From assembly GCA_964384945.1 (NCBI GenBank), contig CAYLMK010000002.1:1-64000 (forward strand): 64,000 bases of DNA, in the 5' to 3' direction. Positions 25,629 to 33,738 of this stretch are shown one piece after another. Both the position numbers and the translations under genes were made by a program. The stretch is from S015-6 sp964384945 (GTDB taxonomy: Bacteria; Desulfobacterota; DSWW01). The notes under the pieces were generated by a model. It searched no databases and was not told the DNA's origin. It saw only the letters and a program-made list of their open reading frames with translations. Position 1 is the first letter of the stretch. The number at the start of each line of letters is the position of its first letter.

Positions 25629-26603
25629 CTAGGTTCGGCTGAGCCTCCTGAGAAAGGAGCGCATGTCGGCGGGCATGGGCGACCGGACGCGGATCGGTCT
25701 GCCCTCCAGGGGATGGAAGAAGCCCAGTTCCGCCGCATGCAGCAGGTGCCTCCCGGGAGCCGGCACCGAAAGGGGGCCGCCCGGCTCCGTGCCGTAAACC
25801 GAGTCGCCCACGACCGGGTGGCCGATAAAGGCCATATGGGCCCGAAGCTGGTGTCTCGCACCCGTCGTCATGCTGAGACGGACCAGGGCATACCCCGGAT
25901 AGCAGCGTGCGACCCGGAAGCGGGTTTCCGCGGGAATGCATCCTCTCAGGCCCCTGCCGCCGCGATCGCTCCGCAGAACTTCCACCCGCCTTGCTCGCCG
26001 CCCACGGCCGGCAAGCGGCCGGCTGACGAGGCCCTCCGGATCGGGCCTGCCGTGAACGACGGCGAAGTAGACCTTGACCACCCTGCCCTGCTCGAACTCG
26101 ACCCGGAGCCTCTCAAAAGCGGAGGCCGTCCGAGCCGCAAGCAGGACGCCCGACGTATCCCGGTCGAGCCGGTGCAGGATGCCCGGCTCCCGCCGGGAAA
26201 AGCCGATGGCCGCCATTTCCGGATAGCGGGCGATGAGCGCATTGACCAGCGTGCCCCTCTCCCCCTCGCGCAGGGGATGGGTCGGCACGCCCGCCGCCTT
26301 GTCCACGGCCGCCAGGATCGGGTCCTCCCAGAGGACCCGCAGGGGGAGGTCCGGCTCCGGAACGACCCCGCTTTCGGCCGCTCCGACCGGGATTCGAACC
26401 TCCACCCGGTCCCCTGCGGCCAGAAGCCTTCCCTTCCTGGAAGGCCGTCCGTTGCACAGGATGCCGTGCTCCTCGAACCCATGGAGGATTTCTCTTCGGG
26501 AGAGCCCCGGAAGCCGGTCCTTCACGAAGCGGTCGATCCGCATACCCGCCTCCCCGGCCTCTACCCGGTACCGTCGTTCCTCAGACGGGCCCTCGGAATT
26601 CAC
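25629..26603 (-). CDS. rluD: RluA-family 23S/tRNA pseudouridine synthase
   Basis: Converts uridine to pseudouridine in rRNA or tRNA. It has 324 residues: an N-terminal S4-like RNA-binding part (RIDRFVKDRLPGLSRREIL), then the catalytic motif HRLDRDTSGVLL with the nucleophile Asp, and the C-terminal GARHQLRAHMAFIGHPVVGDSVYG. RluA and RluD subtypes cannot be separated from sequence alone. The start is GTG 26603, overlapping the hemY stop (GTGA), so it is the last gene of the ahbD-hemE-hemH-hemY operon. Confidence 0.9.
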   Translation of the reverse strand: MNSEGPSEERRYRVEAGEAGMRIDRFVKDRLPGLSRREILHGFEEHGILCNGRPSRKGRLLAAGDRVEVRIPVGAAESGVVPEPDLPLRVLWEDPILAAVDKAAGVPTHPLREGERGTLVNALIARYPEMAAIGFSRREPGILHRLDRDTSGVLLAARTASAFERLRVEFEQGRVVKVYFAVVHGRPDPEGLVSRPLAGRGRRARRVEVLRSDRGGRGLRGCIPAETRFRVARCYPGYALVRLSMTTGARHQLRAHMAFIGHPVVGDSVYGTEPGGPLSVPAPGRHLLHAAELGFFHPLEGRPIRVRSPMPADMRSFLRRLSRT

Positions 26604-28090
26604 CCCTTCCCGGCCTCCTCACCCGCGTCACGGCGAACGATGAAATCCTCCTCCACCCTGCGCGCAATACGGGTCGCCTCCCGGGTGCAATCGTTCAGGG
26701 CCACACCGCGGAAGGCGTTGCCGGTCAGGTAGACCCCCGGGAAACGACCCAGCCGGCTCTCGATGGCCTCCAGCCTTCGTCCGTGGCCGATCAGATAGAG
26801 CGGAATGGCCTTCGGGTGCCGTATGCAGACCCGACAGTGCACCGTCCCCCTGTTCCCGAGGGCCTTCTCCAGCATCGAAGAGGCGATCTCTTCCAGGGCC
26901 TCCTCATCCAGGGACACCGCCCATCCGTTCCTCCAACCCCCGACCATGTTGCGGGTGAGCACGAAATCGGCGGGCGCCCTCTCCGGAAAGATGGTGGACG
27001 TCCAGAGCGAACCGAGCAAAGGGCTTCCCTCCCGATAGGGAACCAGAAAACCGAAACCGTCGAGGGGCCCGGGTGCCGCGGCCGTGGGAAAACCGAGGCC
27101 CACGACCACCAGCGGAGCGTAAGGGATGGCATCGAGGAGGCCGGAAACCGAAGGCTCCATCCGCATCAGGATCTCCCTCGCCTCATAGGCGGGCACGGCG
27201 AGCACCACGGCATCCGCCACGATCTCCCGCTCGACGCCCTGATGCCGATACCGCAAGCGGCAGCCACTCCGTGCCTCTTCCTCCCTCGGAAGCATGGAGG
27301 TAACGACGCTCTCCTTCTGCACGCAACCGCCGAGTCGTTCCTCCAGGGCGCGAACGAGCTGCTCCATCCCTTCCCGAAAGGACGTCAGGGTGCCTGCCGG
27401 GCCCGCGGGGCCTCCCCGCCTTGCCCCCCCCGGGGCTCGGCCTCCGGCTCGCGCCTCTTCGCCGCTTCGCGCCTTTTTTCTCTGTCGGCCGAGGGCGGCC
27501 ATGGCCCGCAGCAGGCTGCCGTGGTCCCGTTCCATCTCGGCGATCCGGGGGAAGCAGGAAGAGAGGCTCATGACCGCCGGGTCGCCGGCAAAGATGCCGG
27601 ATACCATCGGATCCAGCAGCTTCTCCATGGCCTCTTTTCCGAGGCGCCTTCTTCCGAACTCGGCGATGCTCGTATCCATACCGGGCGGCGTGGTGCGCGC
27701 CCAGGCCTCTTTGAGGATCCGCAGCCGCCCTCGGAAGGTAAGCAGCGGCGAGGCGAAGAAGGAGGCCGGAGACTCGGGAACCCGGTGCAGGGTTCCGCCG
27801 GAGAAGACGTATCTCTTCCTTGCCCTCTCGCTCGCGGGCAGCAGGGCCGTCTCGATCCCAAGGTCCCTCGAAAGCTCGAGCGTGTCCGGCTTCCCGTCCA
27901 GAAAGCCGTTGGGCCCCCACTCGATGCGATATCCTTCGGGCCGCAGCTCGGTGCGGATCTTCCCGCCGAGCCGGTCCGCAGCCTCGAGCACCCGGAGGTC
28001 GAGCGGCCGCCCGTGGGCTTCGAAACGCCGGCGGATCCGGTAGGCCGTGGCCAGCCCGGAAATTCCGCCTCCGACAACGACCAGTTTCAT
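26600..28090 (-). CDS. hemY: Protoporphyrinogen oxidase, HemY type
   Basis: FAD enzyme that oxidises protoporphyrinogen IX to protoporphyrin IX, or coproporphyrinogen III to coproporphyrin III in the alternative route. It has 496 residues. The N-terminal dinucleotide fold is KLVVVGGGISGLATAY, followed by LEAADRLGGKIRTE. The C-terminal FAD motif lies in RFPGVYLTGNAFRGVALNDC. HemY normally uses oxygen. The start ATG 28090 overlaps the hemH stop (ATGA). A low-complexity Arg/Ala/Gly stretch near residues 210-245 is a clear insertion. Confidence 0.93.
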   Translation of the reverse strand: MKLVVVGGGISGLATAYRIRRRFEAHGRPLDLRVLEAADRLGGKIRTELRPEGYRIEWGPNGFLDGKPDTLELSRDLGIETALLPASERARKRYVFSGGTLHRVPESPASFFASPLLTFRGRLRILKEAWARTTPPGMDTSIAEFGRRRLGKEAMEKLLDPMVSGIFAGDPAVMSLSSCFPRIAEMERDHGSLLRAMAALGRQRKKARSGEEARAGGRAPGGARRGGPAGPAGTLTSFREGMEQLVRALEERLGGCVQKESVVTSMLPREEEARSGCRLRYRHQGVEREIVADAVVLAVPAYEAREILMRMEPSVSGLLDAIPYAPLVVVGLGFPTAAAPGPLDGFGFLVPYREGSPLLGSLWTSTIFPERAPADFVLTRNMVGGWRNGWAVSLDEEALEEIASSMLEKALGNRGTVHCRVCIRHPKAIPLYLIGHGRRLEAIESRLGRFPGVYLTGNAFRGVALNDCTREATRIARRVEEDFIVRRDAGEEAGKG

Positions 28091-29124
28091 GACGTGCCGT
28101 CCGACCCTCTGCATTCGTTCCGCGACTTCTTCGAAAGGACCTGCCCGAACCGGCGGACCACGATTCCCGCGAGAAGATCGACGAAATCCCGGCTCGCGTT
28201 CAAGGACTCCGTCCTCTCGAACCGCTCGATACCCAACTCAAGGGCCTGCCGGCGGTGCTGGAGATCGATCTCAAAGAGGGTTTCCAGGTGGTCGGACACA
28301 AAGCTCACGGGGGCGACGACCAGGCTTCGAAGCCCGTCGCCGAGCATTACCTCGAGCGCCTGCTTGACCGTCGGCCCGACCCATCGGACAGGCCCCACCT
28401 GACTCTGGTAGGCCAGCATCCAGGCAGGGGGCTCCCCCGCCTCCCTGGTCAGGGCATCGAGGACTCCGGCCGCCGTTTTCTCCACCTGCGCGACGTACGG
28501 GTCCCCCTTCAGGACAAACCGCACCGGAACGCTGTGCGCCAGGAGAAGGAGCCCGACCCGCTCTTGACGCGCGAGCCGCTTTCTTGCCTCGATAATCCGC
28601 CGGGCGAGGGCCGCGTGGTAATGCGGATCTTCCGACCAGTGATCGATCGCTTCCAGGGGCAGGCCCGGCCGGAGATCCCGAACCGCCCTCCGGAGGGCGA
28701 GCAGCGAGGAGCCGCTCGTAGAAAAACTGTACTGCGGATACAGAGGAAGACCGATGATCCGGCCGGCCCCGCGCGCGAGGAGCCGCTCGACCGCCTGTCC
28801 GGACAAGGGAGGGCTGTACCTCATGCAGACCTCCACGGGAACATCATAGCCTCTCGCAAGCAGGGCCGATTCGAGGCCGGCGGCCTGCATCCGTGTAAGC
28901 CGCAAAAGGGGGGAGGTGCCGCCGAGGACGCGGTAGCGCCGGCGGACCCGCCCGGCCCGCAAGGTCGAGATCAGGGCGGCGAAGACTGGCCGAAGGAGCC
29001 GCTCCCCGGGGAAATCGAACATCTCGATGTCCAGGAAGAGCCGCCGCAGAAACCTGCGCACGTCGGCCGGCGACGCCGGGGACCCCATGTTCATGAGGGC
29101 GATCCCGGTCTTGCCGTCCCTCAT
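28087..29124 (-). CDS. hemH: Ferrochelatase
   Basis: Inserts Fe2+ into protoporphyrin IX (or coproporphyrin III), 345 residues. It starts GIALMNMGSPASPADVRRFL, the usual first strand. The metal-binding His is probably in LLLLAHSVPVRFVLKGDPY, and the conserved YQSQVGPVRWVGPTV and APVSFVSDHLETLFEID (with the catalytic Glu) follow. The start ATG 29124 overlaps the hemE stop. The frame stays open far upstream through hemE, but only the part from 29124 shows ferrochelatase features. Confidence 0.96.
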   Translation of the reverse strand: MRDGKTGIALMNMGSPASPADVRRFLRRLFLDIEMFDFPGERLLRPVFAALISTLRAGRVRRRYRVLGGTSPLLRLTRMQAAGLESALLARGYDVPVEVCMRYSPPLSGQAVERLLARGAGRIIGLPLYPQYSFSTSGSSLLALRRAVRDLRPGLPLEAIDHWSEDPHYHAALARRIIEARKRLARQERVGLLLLAHSVPVRFVLKGDPYVAQVEKTAAGVLDALTREAGEPPAWMLAYQSQVGPVRWVGPTVKQALEVMLGDGLRSLVVAPVSFVSDHLETLFEIDLQHRRQALELGIERFERTESLNASRDFVDLLAGIVVRRFGQVLSKKSRNECRGSDGTS

Positions 29125-30182
29125 CCCCCGCCCTCCTTCCGCTCGGCCCGTCGAACCGGGTAGCTCCGGACCAGGTCCACCATGCGATGGACATTCTCCA
29201 GCGGGGTCTTCGGATGAATCCCATGACCCAGGTTGAAGATGTAGCCCGGCCACACCGACCCCTGCTCCAGGATCCTGCGCACACTTCCCTCGAGCCTTTC
29301 CGCCTCCTGAAAGAGCGCAAAGGGATCCAGATTGCCCTGAACCGCCTGGTCCGGCCCCAACCTTTCCCTGGCCTCCCTCATGTCGATCTTCCAGTCCAGG
29401 CTCAGAACGTCCGCCCCGATCTCCCTCATCGGCGCGAGCAGGGTGGAGGCCCCGAGCGAGAAGTGGATCGTGGGCACGCCTTCTCCCTTCAGGCAGGCCA
29501 CGAGGCGCTTCATGTGGGGCAGAACGAACTCCCTGTAGTCGCCGGGAGACAGCAGGATCGCCCAGGTGTCGAAAATCTGGACGGCATCCGCCCCGGCCCT
29601 TATCTGGGCCCTCAGAAACGGCTCCAGCGCGTCCGTCAATGCCTCCATCAGCCGATGAAAGGCGGCCGGCTCCCGGTAAAGGAACGACTTGGTGGCATAA
29701 TAGTCTCGTGAGGAACCTCCCTCGAGCAGGTAGGTGGCCAGCGTGAACGGTGCGCCGCTGAAACCGATCAGGGAACACCCTGCCGGGAGGGATCCCTTGA
29801 TCTTCCGGATCGCATCCAGTACATATCCCATTTCCTGCACGGGGTCCGGCGCGGAAATCGAACGCACACGCTCCCAGCCGCTCTCCCCCCGACCGAGCCG
29901 GGGTCCCGCCTTTTCGTCGAAGACGAGTTCCACCCCCATCGCATCGAGCAGCAGGAGAATATCGGAGAACAGGATGGCCGCATCCATGCGAAAGCGCTCG
30001 ATCGGCTGCAGGGTCGCCTCGGCGGCCAGGTCCGGGGTCTTGCAGAGGGTAAGAAACGGAACCCGCTCCCTGAGCTTGCGGTACTCGGGCAAATAGCGGC
30101 CCGCCTGCCGCATGACCCAGACCGGGATGCGGTCCACAGGCCGGCCCAGGCACGCGTTCAAAAAAAGAGAGGAGGCAGCCAT
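29121..30182 (-). CDS. hemE: Uroporphyrinogen decarboxylase
   Basis: Decarboxylates uroporphyrinogen III to coproporphyrinogen III, 353 residues. Motifs include the substrate-binding PVWVMRQAGRYLPEYR, CKTPDLAAEATLQPI, FSDILLLLDAMG, IGFSGAPFTLATYLLEG, and the C-terminal LGHGIHPKTPLENV. It begins 14 bases after the AhbD-like gene and overlaps hemH by four bases. In AhbD-using organisms uroporphyrinogen is normally sent to siroheme rather than through HemE, which makes this pairing notable. Confidence 0.97.
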   Translation of the reverse strand: MAASSLFLNACLGRPVDRIPVWVMRQAGRYLPEYRKLRERVPFLTLCKTPDLAAEATLQPIERFRMDAAILFSDILLLLDAMGVELVFDEKAGPRLGRGESGWERVRSISAPDPVQEMGYVLDAIRKIKGSLPAGCSLIGFSGAPFTLATYLLEGGSSRDYYATKSFLYREPAAFHRLMEALTDALEPFLRAQIRAGADAVQIFDTWAILLSPGDYREFVLPHMKRLVACLKGEGVPTIHFSLGASTLLAPMREIGADVLSLDWKIDMREARERLGPDQAVQGNLDPFALFQEAERLEGSVRRILEQGSVWPGYIFNLGHGIHPKTPLENVHRMVDLVRSYPVRRAERKEGGG

Positions 30183-30196
30183 AGGCTTCCCGTGAC

Positions 30197-31336
30197 TCAG
30201 TCCGCTTCCGGACGCCGCGGCTTCAGGTCGTTCCCCGTCCTTCCCTCCGCAGGAAGCGGCACGTAGCTGCAGAAGGGTTCTTCGGCAAGGTAGTTCCCAC
30301 CCTTGATGGCTGCGGCGCGCGCACGGCAGCCTCCGCAAACCCTCAGATACTCACAAACGCCGCATTTGCCTTCGTATCGATCGAAGTCGCGCAAGTCCCT
30401 GAGCAGCGCCGAATTCTCCCAGACCTCCCGAAAAGACTGCTCCCGCAGACTGCCCGCAGACTCTGCGAAATAGCTGCAGGGCCTGAGATTGCCGAACCGA
30501 TCGATGAAGGCAATGTGCTGACCCGCCAGGCACCCCTTCGACACCCCCGTCGCGAAGGCCAGGCTCCTCGGCTTCCACTTCTTTCCTTCGCACACCGACT
30601 GCTGCCGCACGATCCGGAAATAGTGGGGAGCGCAGGTGGGCCGCATGAGTATTCCGTCTTCGTCCTGCTCCTGACGGTAATGCCAGCGGAGTATCTTCTC
30701 GTAGTCTTCTTTGGAGATCAACTCGTCGATGGCCTCTTCCCCCCGGCCCGTGGGCACGATCATGAACAGATACCACGCCTTGGCGCCCAGTTCCTTGGCC
30801 ATTCGAAAGACGTTCTCGATGTCATGCTGATTCCGCTTTGTGAAGGAGGAGTTGATCAGAAAAGGAATCCCCCTGCTGCGGAAGTGCGAGGCTGCCCGGA
30901 TCACCCCCTCAAAGGCCCCCGGCTGCTGACGGAAGTCATCGTGGATCTCCGGTGTGGCGCCGTCGAGCGACAGGGAGACCATCCGTATGCCGGACCGCCG
31001 GATCTCCTCGCAGACCGCTTCGTCCACCAGCGTGCCGTTCGTGGCCAGGCACATCCGCAGACCCTTTCCCGTGCCATACCGGGCCAGGTCGAAGCAGTCC
31101 TCCCGGAGCAGAGGCTCTCCTCCTGAGAGGACGAGAACCGGCGAGCCGTATTCGGCGAGCTGGTCCATCAGGCCTCTGGCCTCCGAACCGGAGAATTCCT
31201 GCTCTGCCCCGGAGCCGTCCGAGGCGGACCGGCAGTGGATGCAGCGGAGGTTGCATCGGCCCGTGATTTCCCATGCGACCCATTTGGGCGGGCCTGCCGG
31301 GAGATCACCGGGTGTCTTGTCCTTCCCGTGGGCCAT
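30197..31336 (-). CDS. ahbD: AhbD-like radical SAM heme synthase homologue
   Basis: A 379-residue radical SAM protein. CX3CX2C lies at Cys28-32-35 (TGRCNLRCIHC), with SGGEPLLRED after it. The C-terminal SPASM-like region holds GKCGVCEYLRVCGGCRARA and EEPFCSY. The pattern PTCAPHYFRI, a single GCLAGQH, and the C-terminal block match AhbD heme synthase, which decarboxylates Fe-coproporphyrin III to heme in the siroheme-dependent pathway. NirJ-type relatives are possible. ATG 31336 is chosen over a longer open frame because it has GGGGTGA upstream and begins just before the homology. It heads the operon with hemE, hemH, hemY and rluA. Confidence 0.8.
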   Translation of the reverse strand: MAHGKDKTPGDLPAGPPKWVAWEITGRCNLRCIHCRSASDGSGAEQEFSGSEARGLMDQLAEYGSPVLVLSGGEPLLREDCFDLARYGTGKGLRMCLATNGTLVDEAVCEEIRRSGIRMVSLSLDGATPEIHDDFRQQPGAFEGVIRAASHFRSRGIPFLINSSFTKRNQHDIENVFRMAKELGAKAWYLFMIVPTGRGEEAIDELISKEDYEKILRWHYRQEQDEDGILMRPTCAPHYFRIVRQQSVCEGKKWKPRSLAFATGVSKGCLAGQHIAFIDRFGNLRPCSYFAESAGSLREQSFREVWENSALLRDLRDFDRYEGKCGVCEYLRVCGGCRARAAAIKGGNYLAEEPFCSYVPLPAEGRTGNDLKPRRPEAD

Positions 31337-31546
31337 CCAATTCACCCCAAAAGCAGAGCGTTTGCACGAGGTGCTGCGCCGCGAGTCTTCGATGGGAATT
31401 CGGCCGGCTCGCCAGATGGATTGTAGCCCATCGACGGGGATGAATCCACCCTGCCGACAGGTTCGAAGCCGCTCCTCCCCTTTTCGCGAGAGGGAAAACC
31501 TGACGCGACACCGCAAGACGGTCATGGAGGAAGTCCGCGGGAGTTC

Positions 31547-31783
31547 TCAGCCTTCGAAATACTCGCACTCCGTGCAGGGGATGGAAAGGCAAAGGCAGCG
31601 ATCGGCCGTATCCTTGAGAAGCAGCGAAGGCCGTGGCCTCGTTTTGAAGGGGGAAACCAGGGACCAGCAGTTGTCCGCCCCGTCGTAGAAGATACATTTC
31701 TTGAGGTTGCACTCCCGAAACCTCGCACACCGCTTGGTTTCGCCTTTGGCCGGCTTGTGAGCAACACATCCGTTCGATAACAT
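31547..31783 (-). CDS. Cysteine-rich small protein, unknown function
   Basis: A 78-residue protein with nine cysteines, including CARFRECNLKKC in the first half and CLCLSIPCTEC near the end. A GGAGGGG lies nine bases before ATG 31783. The Cys spacing suggests zinc or iron-sulfur binding, but I do not recognise the family. It stands alone between the ahbD operon and a short-chain dehydrogenase gene, on the same strand as both. Confidence 0.6.
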   Translation of the reverse strand: MLSNGCVAHKPAKGETKRCARFRECNLKKCIFYDGADNCWSLVSPFKTRPRPSLLLKDTADRCLCLSIPCTECEYFEG

Positions 31784-31911
31784 CGCGCTCCCCTCCAATC
31801 CCCGACCGGCGCATGGGGCAGAGGGCCTGACGGTTTCTTGCATTTTTTCCTTCGGATGCAGAAAGAAGCCGGAGTGTTTTCAACCTTCGGGGAGAACAGG
31901 CGGGAGAGGCC

Positions 31912-31939
31912 GGCAGGGGCGCCCTTTGCGCCCCATGCC
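31912..31939. terminator. GC-rich hairpin after the dehydrogenase gene
   Basis: GGCAGGGGCG (31912-31921) pairs with CGCCCCATGCC (31929-31939) with one bulge and a seven-base loop, 46-74 bases downstream of the dehydrogenase stop. No T-run follows, so it may stop transcription only weakly or stabilise the mRNA end. Confidence 0.3.
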
Positions 31940-31985
31940 GGGCCTCGTCGTCGGTGCGGCTCACCGCCGGGCATCGCACCCCGGG

Positions 31986-32885
31986 TCAGAGGTTCTCCAT
32001 GAAGCTCATTGTCGACTCCTGGATGCTGCCCATGACCCTTGCCTCCGACATGTCGACGATCTTCGCGAAGTTCGCCGCCACCTTCTCGACGGATACGTCT
32101 TCCGTTTTCATCCTGCAGCCTTTGGAGCGGGACCATTTCAGGTAGAAGAAGCAGCCCGCACCCGCCTCGAAGAGGCCGCCCGTCTCCTCGCACTTCTCGC
32201 TGCACAAGTAGGCCACCAGAGGAGAAACGTACTCGGGCTTGAGCTTCTTTCGGATGTCATCCGGCAGCACCGTGGCGGTCAGGCGGCTGTCCGCGATCGG
32301 AGCAATCGTGTTTACAAGCACATTGTATTTCTTGCCCTCCAGGGCCAGGGTCTGCCCGAGTCCGATCAGGGCCATCTTGGCGGCCGAGTAGTTGGCCTGC
32401 CCGAAGTTCCCGTAGATCCCGGCGGCGGAACTGGTCATGACGATTCTGCCGTATTGCTGGTCCCGCATGATGGGCCACGCTGCCTTGCTGCAGCAAAAGG
32501 CACCTTTCACGTGCACGGAAAAGATGATGTCCCACGACTCCTCCGGCATCTTGAGGAAGCTCACGTCCCGCAGGATGCCTGCATTGTTGATCAGGATGTC
32601 GATGCGGCCGAACCGGTCCATGGCCGTCCGGATGATGTTGGCGCCCCCCTCCATCGTGGCCACCGAGTCATAATTGGGAACCGCCTCTCCTCCGGCGGCC
32701 CGGATTTCCTCCACGACCTGATCGGCCATCCTCTTGCTCTCGCCGGTCCCGTCCGGCGCGCCCCCCAGGTCGTTGACGACGACCTTGGCTCCCCGGCTGG
32801 CCAGCAGAAGTGCATGCGACCTGCCGAGCCCCCCGCCCGCTCCCGTCACCACGGCAACCTTTCCGTCAAAACGAATCTCCGCCAT
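31986..32885 (-). CDS. Short-chain dehydrogenase, 3-hydroxyacyl-CoA dehydrogenase type
   Basis: NAD(P)-dependent SDR, 299 residues. The cofactor site is VTGAGGGLGRSHALLLASRGAKVVVNDLGG, followed by NNAG in ILINNAGILRD, the Ser in TSSAAGIYGN and the YxxxK pair in ANYSAAKMALIG. The length and the NDLGGAPDGTG stretch are typical of the dehydrogenase unit of multifunctional enzyme type 2, which acts on (3R)-hydroxyacyl-CoA in fatty-acid oxidation. The substrate is inferred from this resemblance. Start ATG 32885 has GGAGGAGAG upstream. Confidence 0.87.
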   Translation of the reverse strand: MAEIRFDGKVAVVTGAGGGLGRSHALLLASRGAKVVVNDLGGAPDGTGESKRMADQVVEEIRAAGGEAVPNYDSVATMEGGANIIRTAMDRFGRIDILINNAGILRDVSFLKMPEESWDIIFSVHVKGAFCCSKAAWPIMRDQQYGRIVMTSSAAGIYGNFGQANYSAAKMALIGLGQTLALEGKKYNVLVNTIAPIADSRLTATVLPDDIRKKLKPEYVSPLVAYLCSEKCEETGGLFEAGAGCFFYLKWSRSKGCRMKTEDVSVEKVAANFAKIVDMSEARVMGSIQESTMSFMENL

Positions 32886-32993
32886 CTGGCTCTCCTCCCC
32901 TTTCTCTTTCGTGCGCTTTCCTTTTTTCCAGAGGGAAGATATTCTACTCGCCGGCCCCCTGCTCCTGTCAACCGGTCCCGAGGAAATCCTCCT

Positions 32994-33638
32994 TTGCGAT
33001 ACCCCTGCGTGATCTTCGATATGGACGGCACGCTGGTCGAATCCTTTCACGCCATCCAGGGAAGCCTGGCCGCGGCCATGAAGAGCGTGGGGTTGGCGCC
33101 GTGGGACCTGGAGACGACCAAGCGGCACGTGGGGCGCGGAATCGATCATCTCGTAGAGTGCGCGGTCGGCGCCGGAAAGACAGAGGTGGCCGTCGAGGTG
33201 TTCCGGCGGGACTATGCGGAAACGTGCCTGGGCAGGACCTTTCTCCTTCCGGCCGTAAGGGAGACCCTGTGCGTCCTGAAGGCCTCGGGACGCCGCTTGG
33301 CGGTCGCCACGAACAAATCCCTTGCGTTCACCGAAAGGATCCTGGACCACCTCCGCGTGGACCGATACTTCGACTGCGTGCTCGGCCCGGAGTCGGTGGC
33401 CCGCCCCAAGCCTCACCCGGACATGATCCGTGCCATCCTGGCGCGGCTCCGGCTGACCGAGCGGGAGTGCCTGTACGTGGGAGACATGCCCCTGGACGTG
33501 GAGACCGCCTCGCGCGCCGGCCTCGACTGCATTCTGCTGGCCACGGGCCCTTACGCGAGCACCGACCTTCGGCGGGAGGTTTCGGTTCCCGTTCTGGAGA
33601 GCTTCGCTGACATCCGCGGGTTTCTCCAAATCGAGTGA
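32994..33638 (+). CDS. gph: HAD phosphatase, phosphoglycolate phosphatase-like
   Basis: A 214-residue HAD-superfamily hydrolase. Motif I is IFDMDGTLVES, motif II lies in LAVATNKS, the Lys is in ARPKPHPDM, and motif IV is YVGDMPLDVETA. A helical cap domain sits between motifs I and II. It is closest in layout to phosphoglycolate phosphatase (Gph) but could act on another phosphoester. The start is TTG 32994; no ATG lies before motif I, and GAGGAAA is placed eight bases upstream. It is divergent from the dehydrogenase gene. Confidence 0.85.
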   Translation: MRYPCVIFDMDGTLVESFHAIQGSLAAAMKSVGLAPWDLETTKRHVGRGIDHLVECAVGAGKTEVAVEVFRRDYAETCLGRTFLLPAVRETLCVLKASGRRLAVATNKSLAFTERILDHLRVDRYFDCVLGPESVARPKPHPDMIRAILARLRLTERECLYVGDMPLDVETASRAGLDCILLATGPYASTDLRREVSVPVLESFADIRGFLQIE

Positions 33639-33738
33639 GCCCGGGCCCGCGCAGGGCCGGCGCCTGACCGCTCACACAAGAACATCCCGGCAGAGGCGAA
33701 CATCGTCCTTCCCGCGATCCGGTGCGGATGCGCCCGAT

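Noticed and set aside
29125..30153. Open frame extending the ferrochelatase upstream
   Set aside because: This stretch is a shadow of hemE; the ferrochelatase starts at 29124 where the family pattern begins.
32886..33629. Minus-strand extension of the short-chain dehydrogenase
   Set aside because: It is antisense to the HAD phosphatase and the dehydrogenase pattern begins at 32885.
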